In this document: piece after piece, positions 1 to 6,963 of the stretch
Layout: every line of letters begins with the position of its first letter
Numbering within the stretch: the first letter of the stretch is position 1
Source: JAQVOO01 sp964524755
Lineage (GTDB): Bacteria; Spirochaetota; Spirochaetia; Sphaerochaetales; Sphaerochaetaceae
Reading direction: 5' to 3'
NCBI GenBank assembly: GCA_964524755.1
Contig: CAZGDR010000049.1
Location: 1 to 12,187, forward strand
DNA length: 12,187 nt
Notes under the pieces: generated by a model
Database searches by the model: none
Told to the model about the DNA's origin: nothing
Seen by the model: the letters and a program-made list of their open reading frames with translations, nothing else
Position numbers and translations under genes: made by a program

Positions 1-72
1 CTCCTTGCGTATTGCATCAAGGCCGCAACAATTCTGCTTGCGCCAAGTTCAGTAGCCCAGTATGCTGTCGGT
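1..72. other. Unassigned left flank
   Basis: This short stretch precedes the aconitase leader and enters from outside the window. One + strand frame stays open from the left edge into acnA, another stops at 52-54, and one - strand frame is open throughout, but none is long enough to recognise. A weak promoter-like pair (TTGCGC at 38-43, TATGCT at 61-66, spacer 17) is present but would give an extremely short leader. I make no gene call here. Confidence 0.3.
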
Positions 73-74
73 AT

Positions 75-82
75 GGGAGGAG
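75..82 (+). promoter_or_regulatory. Ribosome binding site of acnA
   Basis: GGGAGGAG is a strong Shine-Dalgarno match, with its GGAGG core ending 7 nt before the ATG at 88. An in-frame ATG at 73 overlaps this site and so cannot be served by it. This decides the start in favour of 88. Confidence 0.75.
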
Positions 83-87
83 TTGTT

Positions 88-2709
88 ATGCAATCATCAT
101 CTAAAAAAAGTCTATCCTTGGGTGGAACTACCTACCAATATTATGACATTAAGCAATTAGCTGGTTCAAAATTAGAGACTATGCCTTTTTCATTACGTAT
201 CTTGCTAGAAAACCTTATGCGTCACCAAGCTGAAGGGTTCGTTACTCAAGACATGCTTGAAGCATTAATCAATCGCGATGGCAATCCTGAAATCCCATTC
301 TATCCTGCTCGAGTATTGATGCAGGACTTTACTGGAGTTCCATCCCTTGTTGATTTGGCCGCACTACGGGATAGTGTGGAAGATCCACGTAGTATCAATC
401 CTCGCGTACCGGTCGATTTGATTGTAGACCACTCCGTCCAAGTTGACAGTTACGGCAGCGCTGACTCAAGAGAGATCAACGCGCAGTTCGAATACGATCG
501 AAATCATGAACGCTATAGTCTCCTTAAATGGGCCCAGAAAAGCTTTACTAACCTTAGAATTGTCCCACCTAACTCAGGAATATGCCACCAAGTAAACTTA
601 GAATACTTAGCCCAAGTGGTACGTGCAGAAAACAATATCCTCTACCCCGATTCCTTAATTGGATTAGACAGCCATACTCCCATGCTCAACGGGTTGGGTG
701 TTATGGGATGGGGAGTTGGAGGTATCGAAGCTGAAGCTGTGATATTAGGACAACCCTATTTCATGCCCATTCCTCGTGCTGTGGGGGTACGTCTCTCAGG
801 CGCTATGAATAAACTTTGTACGGCAACTGATCTCGTTCTTACAATCACTCACCTCCTCCGTAACGTAGGAGTTGTGAATGCCTTTGTTGAATATTTTGGA
901 CCTGGACTCCCTTCCTTGAGTCTTCCTGATCGGGCAACGATTGGAAATATGAGTCCAGAATATGGTGCGACGATGGGCTTCTTCCCAGTCGATGAACGGA
1001 CAATTGAATATTTACGTTTTACAGGTCGCACTAAAGAGGCAGAGAGGACAGAAGCTTATTGCAAGGCAAATTCCCTCTTCCATACCGCTGCTGACCATCC
1101 TAAATATGATGAAGTTATTGAACTCGATCTTGGTGAAGTAGAACCTTGTATCGCTGGTCCCTATCGTCCACAGGATCGTATTCCCTTGAGGAAAGCACGG
1201 GCGGCAATGGAACAGGTTATCCCGCATGCACCACAAAAGAGAGTCACCATTGAATTAAATGGTACAAAGCAACGTCTAAGCGACGGCACTATCGCAATCG
1301 CCGCTATCACGAGTTGTACCAACACTAGCAATCCCACGGTCATGCTCGGTGCCGGCCTCATGGCCCGAAACGCAGTTGCCAAAGGACTCCGTATTGCACC
1401 CTGGGTTAAAACGTCCTTAGCTCCAGGTTCTCAAGTTGTAGCCGATTATCTAGAAAAGTCGCATCTCATTAAAGACTTAGAAGTTTTAGGCTTCCACATT
1501 GTCGCTTTTGGATGCACCACCTGTATTGGAAATTCAGGACCCTTGCATCCCACTATTGAAGCGGTCCAGGAAAAAGAAGATCTCACCTTAGCGGCGGTGT
1601 TGTCGGGTAACAGAAACTTTGCCGGAAGGATCCATAAGAACGTAAAAGCCTCTTTTCTTATGAGCCCCCCCTTAGTGGTTGCTTATGCTTTAGCTGGTCA
1701 TATGGATATCGATTTTGCAAAAGACTCCTTAGGTCTAGATATTCAAGGCAATCCTGTTTTCCTCAGTGATATTTGGCCTGACACTGAAGAAATCAATCAG
1801 CTCATTAGTACACATATAACCCAGCAATCCTTTATTTCGGCCTATGAAGAGATATTCACGGGTGATGAGAACTGGAAAAACTTATGGGCTCCTGAAGGCG
1901 ATAGATTTGCTTGGGATGAAAAATCAACCTACATTGCCAAAGTCCCCTTCTTTGATAACTTCCTCCTCACCCCGCCACCTGTACGACCTATCAAGAAAGC
2001 TCGAGCCCTCCTTGTAATTGGCGATTCGGTCACGACTGACCATATCAGCCCAGCCGGTGCAATTGATCCGACATATCCTGCAGGTACGTATTTATTAGAT
2101 TTGGGTGTTCCTATTGCACAATTTAACACTTATGGTAGCCGCCGAGGCAACCACGAGGTGATGCTTAGGGGAACCTTTGCTAACACAAGAATTAAACAAC
2201 ACCTCACCACCCCTAAAGAGGGTGGTTTTACCCGTAAGTTTCCTGAAGGGACGATAATGCATGTCTACGATGCGGCGATGGCCTATCGTGCAGAACATGT
2301 TGAACTCATCATAATCGCGGGAAAGGAGTATGGAACTGGTTCCTCCCGTGATTGGGCAGCCAAAGGATCCGCCCTATTAGGGGTACGTGCCGTAGTGGCT
2401 GAATCGTTTGAACGAATCCACCGCAGTAACCTCATGGGGATGGGTGTTTTACCACTTGAATTTAAAGGAAACGCCTCAATAATTACGTACAGCCTAGAGG
2501 GAAATGAACAATTTTCGCTCGATATTCCAGCCAACATAGAACCAAAAATGGAATTGACATTACAAGCGACCACCCCCGAGGGTAAGGAAATATTGGTCCC
2601 GGTAATTTGTAGACTCGATTCCCTTGTGGAAGTCGAATACTATAAGAATGGAGGTATATTGCATTACGTATTACGCCAACTCTTGCAAAAGGAAACTAGC
2701 AAAACTTGA
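88..2709 (+). CDS. acnA: Aconitate hydratase A (aconitase)
   Basis: Cytoplasmic [4Fe-4S] enzyme that isomerises citrate to isocitrate through cis-aconitate, in the TCA or glyoxylate pathway. From the start at 88 it is 873 residues, normal for the AcnA/IRP1 family. The three cluster cysteines are visible: Cys410 in SCTNTSN, and Cys476 and Cys479 in GCTTCIG. Their spacing (66 and 3) equals that known for E. coli AcnA and IRP1. The C-terminal swivel domain carries GTGSSRDWAAKG around residues 749-760, with the substrate-binding Ser and Arg, followed by the typical ERIHRSNLMGMGVLPLEF stretch. The N-terminus (LSLGGTTYQYYDI) is family-like from just after the chosen start. Family members usually end at about the LRQLL motif; here six to seven extra residues follow, and the stop lies where DUF4143 homology begins. 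That suggests the last codons come from a rearrangement. Function is confident; the natural 3' end is not. Confidence 0.97.
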   Translation: MQSSSKKSLSLGGTTYQYYDIKQLAGSKLETMPFSLRILLENLMRHQAEGFVTQDMLEALINRDGNPEIPFYPARVLMQDFTGVPSLVDLAALRDSVEDPRSINPRVPVDLIVDHSVQVDSYGSADSREINAQFEYDRNHERYSLLKWAQKSFTNLRIVPPNSGICHQVNLEYLAQVVRAENNILYPDSLIGLDSHTPMLNGLGVMGWGVGGIEAEAVILGQPYFMPIPRAVGVRLSGAMNKLCTATDLVLTITHLLRNVGVVNAFVEYFGPGLPSLSLPDRATIGNMSPEYGATMGFFPVDERTIEYLRFTGRTKEAERTEAYCKANSLFHTAADHPKYDEVIELDLGEVEPCIAGPYRPQDRIPLRKARAAMEQVIPHAPQKRVTIELNGTKQRLSDGTIAIAAITSCTNTSNPTVMLGAGLMARNAVAKGLRIAPWVKTSLAPGSQVVADYLEKSHLIKDLEVLGFHIVAFGCTTCIGNSGPLHPTIEAVQEKEDLTLAAVLSGNRNFAGRIHKNVKASFLMSPPLVVAYALAGHMDIDFAKDSLGLDIQGNPVFLSDIWPDTEEINQLISTHITQQSFISAYEEIFTGDENWKNLWAPEGDRFAWDEKSTYIAKVPFFDNFLLTPPPVRPIKKARALLVIGDSVTTDHISPAGAIDPTYPAGTYLLDLGVPIAQFNTYGSRRGNHEVMLRGTFANTRIKQHLTTPKEGGFTRKFPEGTIMHVYDAAMAYRAEHVELIIIAGKEYGTGSSRDWAAKGSALLGVRAVVAESFERIHRSNLMGMGVLPLEFKGNASIITYSLEGNEQFSLDIPANIEPKMELTLQATTPEGKEILVPVICRLDSLVEVEYYKNGGILHYVLRQLLQKETSKT

Positions 2710-3604
2710 GACGGATTGGGTTAATTTTTCAGCATTTCTACACCTGACTGGCAATGATAACTTGCTCAACATGATGGAATGCATACATGAACTTACACCC
2801 ATCCCTAAAGCTATAGCTACCCGCCTAGCCCATTTAGTACGAATTCACATGGCAATCGGAGAATTCCCACCGGCAATTACCACTTGGATACGAACACATG
2901 ACTTTGCAGCAGTTGATCGCGTTATTGATGCACATATTGACCAGATGATTCTGAGCTCAGCTAAAGAACTCGATGTTGAAATTCAAACATGTAGAGTTCT
3001 TTGGCGGGCTCTCCCATCCCAAATGGCACGGGAGAAGACGAAGTTCCACAAAACCAATGCTCATACTACATCAGGTGCGGGTCTCAATGAGGCTTTACTT
3101 TTACTGTTATTACGGAACAATATTATTAAACGTGTCTCAAGAGTGGATTGTCCTAAGGAGCCGATTGGATCTTTTGTCTATCAAAGTCAATATAAGTTTT
3201 ACTTTTCTGACACTGGTATATTTCGCCGGGTAGCTTCTCTTCCTGCTTCAGCAGTCAATCTAGAAACCCCCGCCTTAAGTCGCTTTAGGGGTATCCTCAC
3301 AGAAAGTTATGCCTTACAGACATTCTCGCATTACGGAATAAAGAGTCCCTATTACTGGAAATCGGGAAATCACGCTGAAGTAGATTTTATCATTCCGTTT
3401 AAGCATATGATTGTGCCGGTAGAGGTAAAAAGTGCTCGGAATGTAAAATCACACTCCTTAGCCCTTTACCGAGACCTATATGCTCCACCACTGGCACTAC
3501 GGGTTTCACTACTGAACCTTAAACTGGATGAAAACTTGCTCAATATTCCACTCTATTTGATGGATCATATACCACGGATTATTACTCACGCTCCTTGGCC
3601 TTAA
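2700..3604 (+). pseudogene. 5'-truncated AAA-ATPase/DUF4143 gene remnant
   Basis: The open frame encodes the C-terminal half of an AAA_14/DUF4143 ATP-binding protein, a family usually around 400 residues or more. What remains starts in the region that normally follows the ATPase core (DWVNFSAFL, then LTGNDNLL), passes through the helical part (LPSQMARE, YFSDTGIF) and ends in the conserved C-terminal domain with its AEVDFII (about 3374-3394) and VPVEVKS (about 3413-3433) motifs, which resemble a PD-(D/E)xK fold. No Walker A or Walker B segment exists in this frame or upstream, where acnA occupies the DNA. The frame technically opens at a TTG (2624) inside acnA. In-frame ATGs at 2648 and 2771 have no Shine-Dalgarno site, and the second lies inside the homologous part. 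No frameshift or internal stop is seen over about 300 codons, so the loss may be recent or the fragment may still be expressed. Its 3' end runs 23 bp into the convergent sucrose gene. Best read as a broken gene. Confidence 0.75.
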
Positions 3605-5762
3605 ACACCTTGAACTTTCGTAACCCCTCAATCACTCCATTAGCATAGGAGCCTTCGGCAAAATAGATGTTTTTCATTTTCCGCAGACTCTCTAAAGCTG
3701 GCTCATGGTTAGCCACAATAATTCCTGGTACCGTTTTTATAAACATATCGGCATCATTGCCCGAATCTCCAGCAGTTATGATCGACTTTAAATCAAGATG
3801 CCACTTCCAAGCCAAATATTTGACAGCAGAACCTTTTGAAGCCCGGTAGGGAAGAATATCTAGGAATCGCTCGTGTGAGAAAATAAGATGATACGATAAT
3901 TTGGCCTCATCCAAAGCAAGTCGTATCGCAGGTAGTAGCGTTTCAATATCACTGTTTTCACGTACATGATAACTCACTTTAAATTTACGCTGCGTCCCAG
4001 AATCTGATTGTAATTCCAAAGCATCAAATTCCTCGAGTCTCTCTCGAATGCGTTCAGGATACCATCGACGACGGATGAAGTGAGCCCACCCTTTGTCGAT
4101 CGTCAAATCTTTTCCATAAAACATCTCTGATCCAACTGAAGCAATGAGCACATCGGGGGAAGGAAATCCATACTCTTCCAAGATGTTTTTAGCTGATTCT
4201 AGATTTCGTCCAGTAGCAACACCGAAGCCTACGGTATCATGGTATTCTTTAAGGAGTTGCTTTAACTCCTCCATCGCAGCGACATCACCGGTGAGGGTGT
4301 TGTCTATATCACTGATAAGAAGATACTTGATAGAACTCATCCGTTTAGCCATGCTTTTCTCGTAACGATGCTCTGGACTCTTCTTCTCTTTGTGTTCCTT
4401 AATAACACGCTCTAATTGTGTTAAGTAATTGTCACAATGGGTTTCCCAATTATAAATTTGGCGAATACGCTCTACCCCATGTTGTGATAAAGTGTCCCAA
4501 AGTTCATTGTTAGTTAAAACTTTATGGATAGCAGCACGAATTGCTTTAGGGTTATCGATATCAACCAACAAGCCACTGTCACAATTTTTCTTGATATCCT
4601 GCACGCCTCCCTTATCAGTTCCAATAAAGGGGAGGCCCACTGCAGAAGCCTCGATAAAGGTTAACCCAAAATTCTCCAGTGCAGCAGCGCTCACGAAAAC
4701 ACCTCGCTTCATAGCTGCTATCCGATAGAGTTCTGGAACATCGCGTTCGGGATTGTGGTGTTTTGGAATGGCCATCTTTCCATACAAATCATACCGATCC
4801 ATAAGGAGTAGCATATCGGTAAGAACCTGCTTCTCTCCCTCTTCCATACTATTTATGTCATCCCGAATCCCAGCCACGATAGCAAGGTTGGCAATCGCCT
4901 GAAGATCCTTGTCTCTTCCGTACAAGTCAATGAGCACATCAATATTTTTACGTGCTTCAGGTCGACATAAGGCCAATATTAGTGGTTTCTCAGGAACCTG
5001 AAAGAATCTTTGCAATTCCTTCATCATGCTAAATTGAGCCAATTTTTGTTCTTCAGTCACGGCGGGATCTTGAATCTCATAATGGTAATAGGGGAAAAAC
5101 TTTTCCAAATTCAACCCTGGAGGAACAACTCTAAACTTCTCAAGCACTCGATTCTCATATGCGCTGTAGAGCTCTTCACGCTCATAGTTAGTACTAGTAA
5201 TCACCATATCAGCCTTACGGATTGAGCGCTCTTCCTGCGCGATTCGCGTAGACATTGAATAGTAACTTTCAATCCGTTCATCCGTCATACCAGATAGTTT
5301 AAGGTATTCAAGTTTATTACGACCAAGGGAGTGCCCCGTGAAGACCAACGGAGTTTTAAAATAGCCTGCAATTTCAGTCGCGATATAACCGCCATCAGAA
5401 TAGTGCCCATGCAGAATGTCGGGAACTCTCCCCTCTGAACGGAAAAATTCGATCAGATTATCAACATACTCATCCAGATGGGGCCATAACCTCTCTTTTC
5501 GAATATATTTCATGCCACCACAGGATAAGCGTACTATTCGCACGCGTTCTCCAACCTGTTCAAATTTCTTTTTATATTCGCTACCTACACGCTTATCACC
5601 TATTTTCCGAGTAAATAAATCAACTTCAATATCTTCTCGATTTGACAACTCTTTTATCAAATCAATCACATATCGAGTCTGTCCTCCCGTGTCAGCATCG
5701 CGTCCCATCTCTATGTTTTCAGAACGGACTAGACCATGAATGTTGATTATTGCTATATACAT
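3582..5762 (-). CDS. Bifunctional sucrose-phosphate synthase / sucrose-phosphatase
   Basis: A 726-residue cytoplasmic protein. Residues 1 to about 460 form a GT-B fold, family GT4 sucrose-phosphate synthase, joining UDP-glucose (or another NDP-glucose) to fructose-6-phosphate. Visible signatures are GRDADTGGQT (20-29), HGHYSDGGY (118-126), FTGHSLGRNK (141-150), CRPEARKNI (266-274, with the phosphate-binding Arg and Lys) and the E-x7-E motif E363-E371. Residues about 478-726 form a HAD-superfamily sucrose-phosphatase domain with DIDNT (485-489, nucleophile Asp485), ATGRNLESA (516-524), the motif III Lys in ASKGSAVKYL (641-650) and GDSGND (665-670). All HAD motifs appear intact, unlike the degenerate phosphatase-like domain of plant SPS. 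One chain could therefore make free sucrose, probably as a compatible solute. The ATG follows AGAGGT by 5 nt. It lies 75 bp downstream of the universal stress gene on the same strand. Specificity for UDP-glucose rather than ADP-glucose is not settled by sequence. Confidence 0.92.
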   Translation of the reverse strand: MYIAIINIHGLVRSENIEMGRDADTGGQTRYVIDLIKELSNREDIEVDLFTRKIGDKRVGSEYKKKFEQVGERVRIVRLSCGGMKYIRKERLWPHLDEYVDNLIEFFRSEGRVPDILHGHYSDGGYIATEIAGYFKTPLVFTGHSLGRNKLEYLKLSGMTDERIESYYSMSTRIAQEERSIRKADMVITSTNYEREELYSAYENRVLEKFRVVPPGLNLEKFFPYYHYEIQDPAVTEEQKLAQFSMMKELQRFFQVPEKPLILALCRPEARKNIDVLIDLYGRDKDLQAIANLAIVAGIRDDINSMEEGEKQVLTDMLLLMDRYDLYGKMAIPKHHNPERDVPELYRIAAMKRGVFVSAAALENFGLTFIEASAVGLPFIGTDKGGVQDIKKNCDSGLLVDIDNPKAIRAAIHKVLTNNELWDTLSQHGVERIRQIYNWETHCDNYLTQLERVIKEHKEKKSPEHRYEKSMAKRMSSIKYLLISDIDNTLTGDVAAMEELKQLLKEYHDTVGFGVATGRNLESAKNILEEYGFPSPDVLIASVGSEMFYGKDLTIDKGWAHFIRRRWYPERIRERLEEFDALELQSDSGTQRKFKVSYHVRENSDIETLLPAIRLALDEAKLSYHLIFSHERFLDILPYRASKGSAVKYLAWKWHLDLKSIITAGDSGNDADMFIKTVPGIIVANHEPALESLRKMKNIYFAEGSYANGVIEGLRKFKVFKAKERE

Positions 5763-5788
5763 ATGTTACCTCTTTTTACTATCCCTAC

Positions 5789-5817
5789 AGCATCTCATAT
5801 ATCATAAAACCTGTCAA
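5789..5817 (-). promoter_or_regulatory. Candidate promoter of the sucrose synthase gene
   Basis: Read on the - strand there is a perfect TTGACA -35 (5812-5817), a 17-bp spacer and a weak GATGCT -10 (5789-5794, 3 of 6 matches). It would start transcription near 5782, about 20 nt before the ATG. It lies in the 75-bp gap after the universal stress gene, so the sucrose gene could be transcribed alone as well as by read-through. The weak -10 leaves room for an activator or an alternative sigma factor. Confidence 0.4.
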
Positions 5818-5837
5818 ATATAACCATAAAGAGCTTA

Positions 5838-6722
5838 TCAGGATTCTTCAGAAACAGGGATAAGCAAGACGGGAAGAGGTGATCTTCGGGCTACAAATTG
5901 ACTCACACTTCCCACAAAAAGTTCCTTCAAAAACCCTCGTCCTTGAGTCCCCATCATCACCATCGTTGCCGAACTTTCATGAATTTCTTGCATCACTAGA
6001 GTATGAGGGTCTCCATAGACCAGCTTGGGGATCACCGTCACTTTGCGACCTGCAGTTAGTCGCTCTTGTAACTTTGCCAATCGTTCATTATCGATGCGGT
6101 TAAACTCATCTAAGCGATCAATTAAATGGGGTTCGATATGGCTTCTATCCTGTACATGCAACAGCGTTATCTGATGGGTTTTGCCTAGTGCTATAAGGTG
6201 CTCCAAGTGGGCCAGAGCCCCTTCTGCCCCAGGTGAAAAGTCAGTGGCGAAGAGAATATGTTGGGTAACCCCACCTTCTGAAATTCCTGTGACAGAAAGA
6301 TGCTTTTGCTCATCGACGACTAGGCGAACAATAAGTAACGGTTTACGCGTTCCTAACATCACTTCATGGGCAACTCCTCCCAGAAAGGCCCCGCCCACAA
6401 GAGAACGCCCTTGAGATCCCACTACAACAAGAGGAAAGTTTTCCTCTTCAGCTATCCGATTGATCTCGCGTTTAGCATTCCCTGGAGAAATACGAGTTGC
6501 AACCGTAAATCCCAAACCTTCTAAGACTTCTTTTTGTCGCTCAATAGCTTCGGTTTGGATAGTAGCAACATAGGGAAACACTTCTGAGGCCACTTCCTGA
6601 TAATCAGGACATTGAAGTAATAACAAAGAACTTACACCAAAATCTTTTAAAAACTTAAGATGCCTTACTATAATGTCGGAAGCCTCTGAAAGATCTGTAG
6701 CAATTATTGCACGTTCCATCAT
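5838..6722 (-). CDS. Tandem-domain universal stress protein (UspA family)
   Basis: A 294-residue cytoplasmic protein made of two UspA domains, about residues 1-135 and 150-294. Each domain begins with a beta strand ending in Asp (IIATD at 6-10 and ILFATD at 156-161). Each ends with the nucleotide-binding loop and a final beta strand. The second domain has the canonical ATP motif G-x2-G-x9-G-S (258-272, GTQG then GS). The first has GSQG with Gly-Gly in place of Gly-Ser (102-116), so it may bind nucleotide less well. Family members are linked to survival under starvation, oxidative or osmotic stress; the biochemical role here is unknown. The longer open frame reaches 6824, but that start lies upstream of the promoter. 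The ATG at 6722, immediately followed by an ATG at 6719, sits 5 nt (or 8 nt) after GGGAGG. Its neighbour downstream makes sucrose, which fits a stress module. Confidence 0.93.
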   Translation of the reverse strand: MMERAIIATDLSEASDIIVRHLKFLKDFGVSSLLLLQCPDYQEVASEVFPYVATIQTEAIERQKEVLEGLGFTVATRISPGNAKREINRIAEEENFPLVVVGSQGRSLVGGAFLGGVAHEVMLGTRKPLLIVRLVVDEQKHLSVTGISEGGVTQHILFATDFSPGAEGALAHLEHLIALGKTHQITLLHVQDRSHIEPHLIDRLDEFNRIDNERLAKLQERLTAGRKVTVIPKLVYGDPHTLVMQEIHESSATMVMMGTQGRGFLKELFVGSVSQFVARRSPLPVLLIPVSEES

Positions 6723-6727
6723 ACACA

Positions 6728-6733
6728 CCTCCC
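6728..6733 (-). promoter_or_regulatory. Ribosome binding site of the universal stress gene
   Basis: On the - strand this reads GGGAGG, continuing into GTG. It is 5 nt from the ATG at 6722 and 8 nt from the ATG at 6719, so either of these adjacent codons is the start. It rules against the upstream in-frame ATG at 6824. Confidence 0.75.
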
Positions 6734-6788
6734 ACGGTATGTTAGAATCATAAGTATCTTTCGCTAAACAGCACCTACCGCTACCCAT

Positions 6789-6818
6789 AGTATAGGGGGA
6801 GTCTTCGCATAAAGTCAA
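6789..6818 (-). promoter_or_regulatory. Promoter of the universal stress gene
   Basis: On the - strand TTGACT (6813-6818, 5 of 6 matches to the -35 consensus) is followed after 18 bp by TATACT (6789-6794, 5 of 6 matches to the -10). The predicted transcription start near 6782 gives a leader of about 60 nt before the ATG at 6722. This is the best housekeeping-type promoter in the window. Confidence 0.6.
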
Positions 6819-6952
6819 AACCAACAGTAAACTATTTTTTTAAAGTAGATTTTAATTATGAGGCACCACTCACTTTCGAGTAGAATAGTTTTGAAGCATT
6901 GCGCTTGATTGACGACCTAAGTCCCTTGTGTTACCTTTAATTATATTACAAC
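6819..6952. other. Divergent intergenic region without a gene
   Basis: This is the part of the 241-bp gap between the universal stress gene and the efflux operon that lies outside the mapped universal stress promoter and leader. It contains a T-tract (6835-6841), a TAGAAT -10-like hexamer (6881-6886, without a matching -35) and TTGACG (6909-6914, followed after 17 bp by a poor TACCTT). The efflux promoter should lie here but I cannot place it. No convincing operator palindrome was found. Confidence 0.4.
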
Positions 6953-6960
6953 AGAGGTAA
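6931..6960 (+). promoter_or_regulatory. Possible hairpin masking the adaptor gene's Shine-Dalgarno site
   Basis: TTACCTTT (6931-6938) can pair with AGAGGTAA (6953-6960) in an 8-bp stem with one T-G wobble, around a 14-nt loop. The downstream arm contains the AGAGGT ribosome binding site of the GTG start at 6964. If transcription begins upstream of 6931, the mRNA could hide its own ribosome binding site. The loop also allows a small competing TAAT/ATTA helix (6938-6941 with 6945-6948). The stem is AT-rich, so its stability is uncertain. Confidence 0.35.
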
Positions 6961-6963
6961 AAT

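Noticed and set aside
38..66. TTGCGC-17-TATGCT as an acnA promoter
   Set aside because: Only 3 of 6 and 4 of 6 matches, and the transcript would start about 15 nt before the ATG, almost on the ribosome binding site. The real promoter is probably upstream of the window.
73..87. ATG at 73 as the start of aconitase
   Set aside because: It overlaps the Shine-Dalgarno sequence at 75-82, which is correctly spaced for the ATG at 88, and the extra residues (MGGVV) have no family counterpart.
2283..2573. 96-residue antisense frame inside acnA, and similar frames opposite the sucrose, RND and adaptor genes
   Set aside because: They lie opposite or inside strongly recognisable genes and lack plausible ribosome binding sites or family features.
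2624..2699. Coding extension of the DUF4143 frame inside acnA
   Set aside because: These residues are translated from the well-conserved aconitase C-terminus in another frame and do not resemble the AAA core that should be there.
5770..5833. CTCTTT/AAAGAG inverted repeat around the sucrose gene leader
   Set aside because: The arms are 6 bp with a loop of more than 50 nt, and one arm would be absent from transcripts begun at the internal promoter.
6832..6853. T-tract with flanking CTA/TAG as a terminator
   Set aside because: No + strand gene ends upstream, the stem is AT-only with a wobble, and on the other strand it lies upstream of a promoter rather than after a gene.
6894..6906. AAGC-N5-GCTT palindrome as an operator
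   Set aside because: The arms are only 4 bp and the symmetry breaks at the next base on both sides; expected by chance in a region this size.
6909..6937. TTGACG-17-TACCTT as the efflux operon promoter
   Set aside because: The -35 is good but the -10 matches only 3 of 6 and overlaps the possible hairpin arm; too weak to call.
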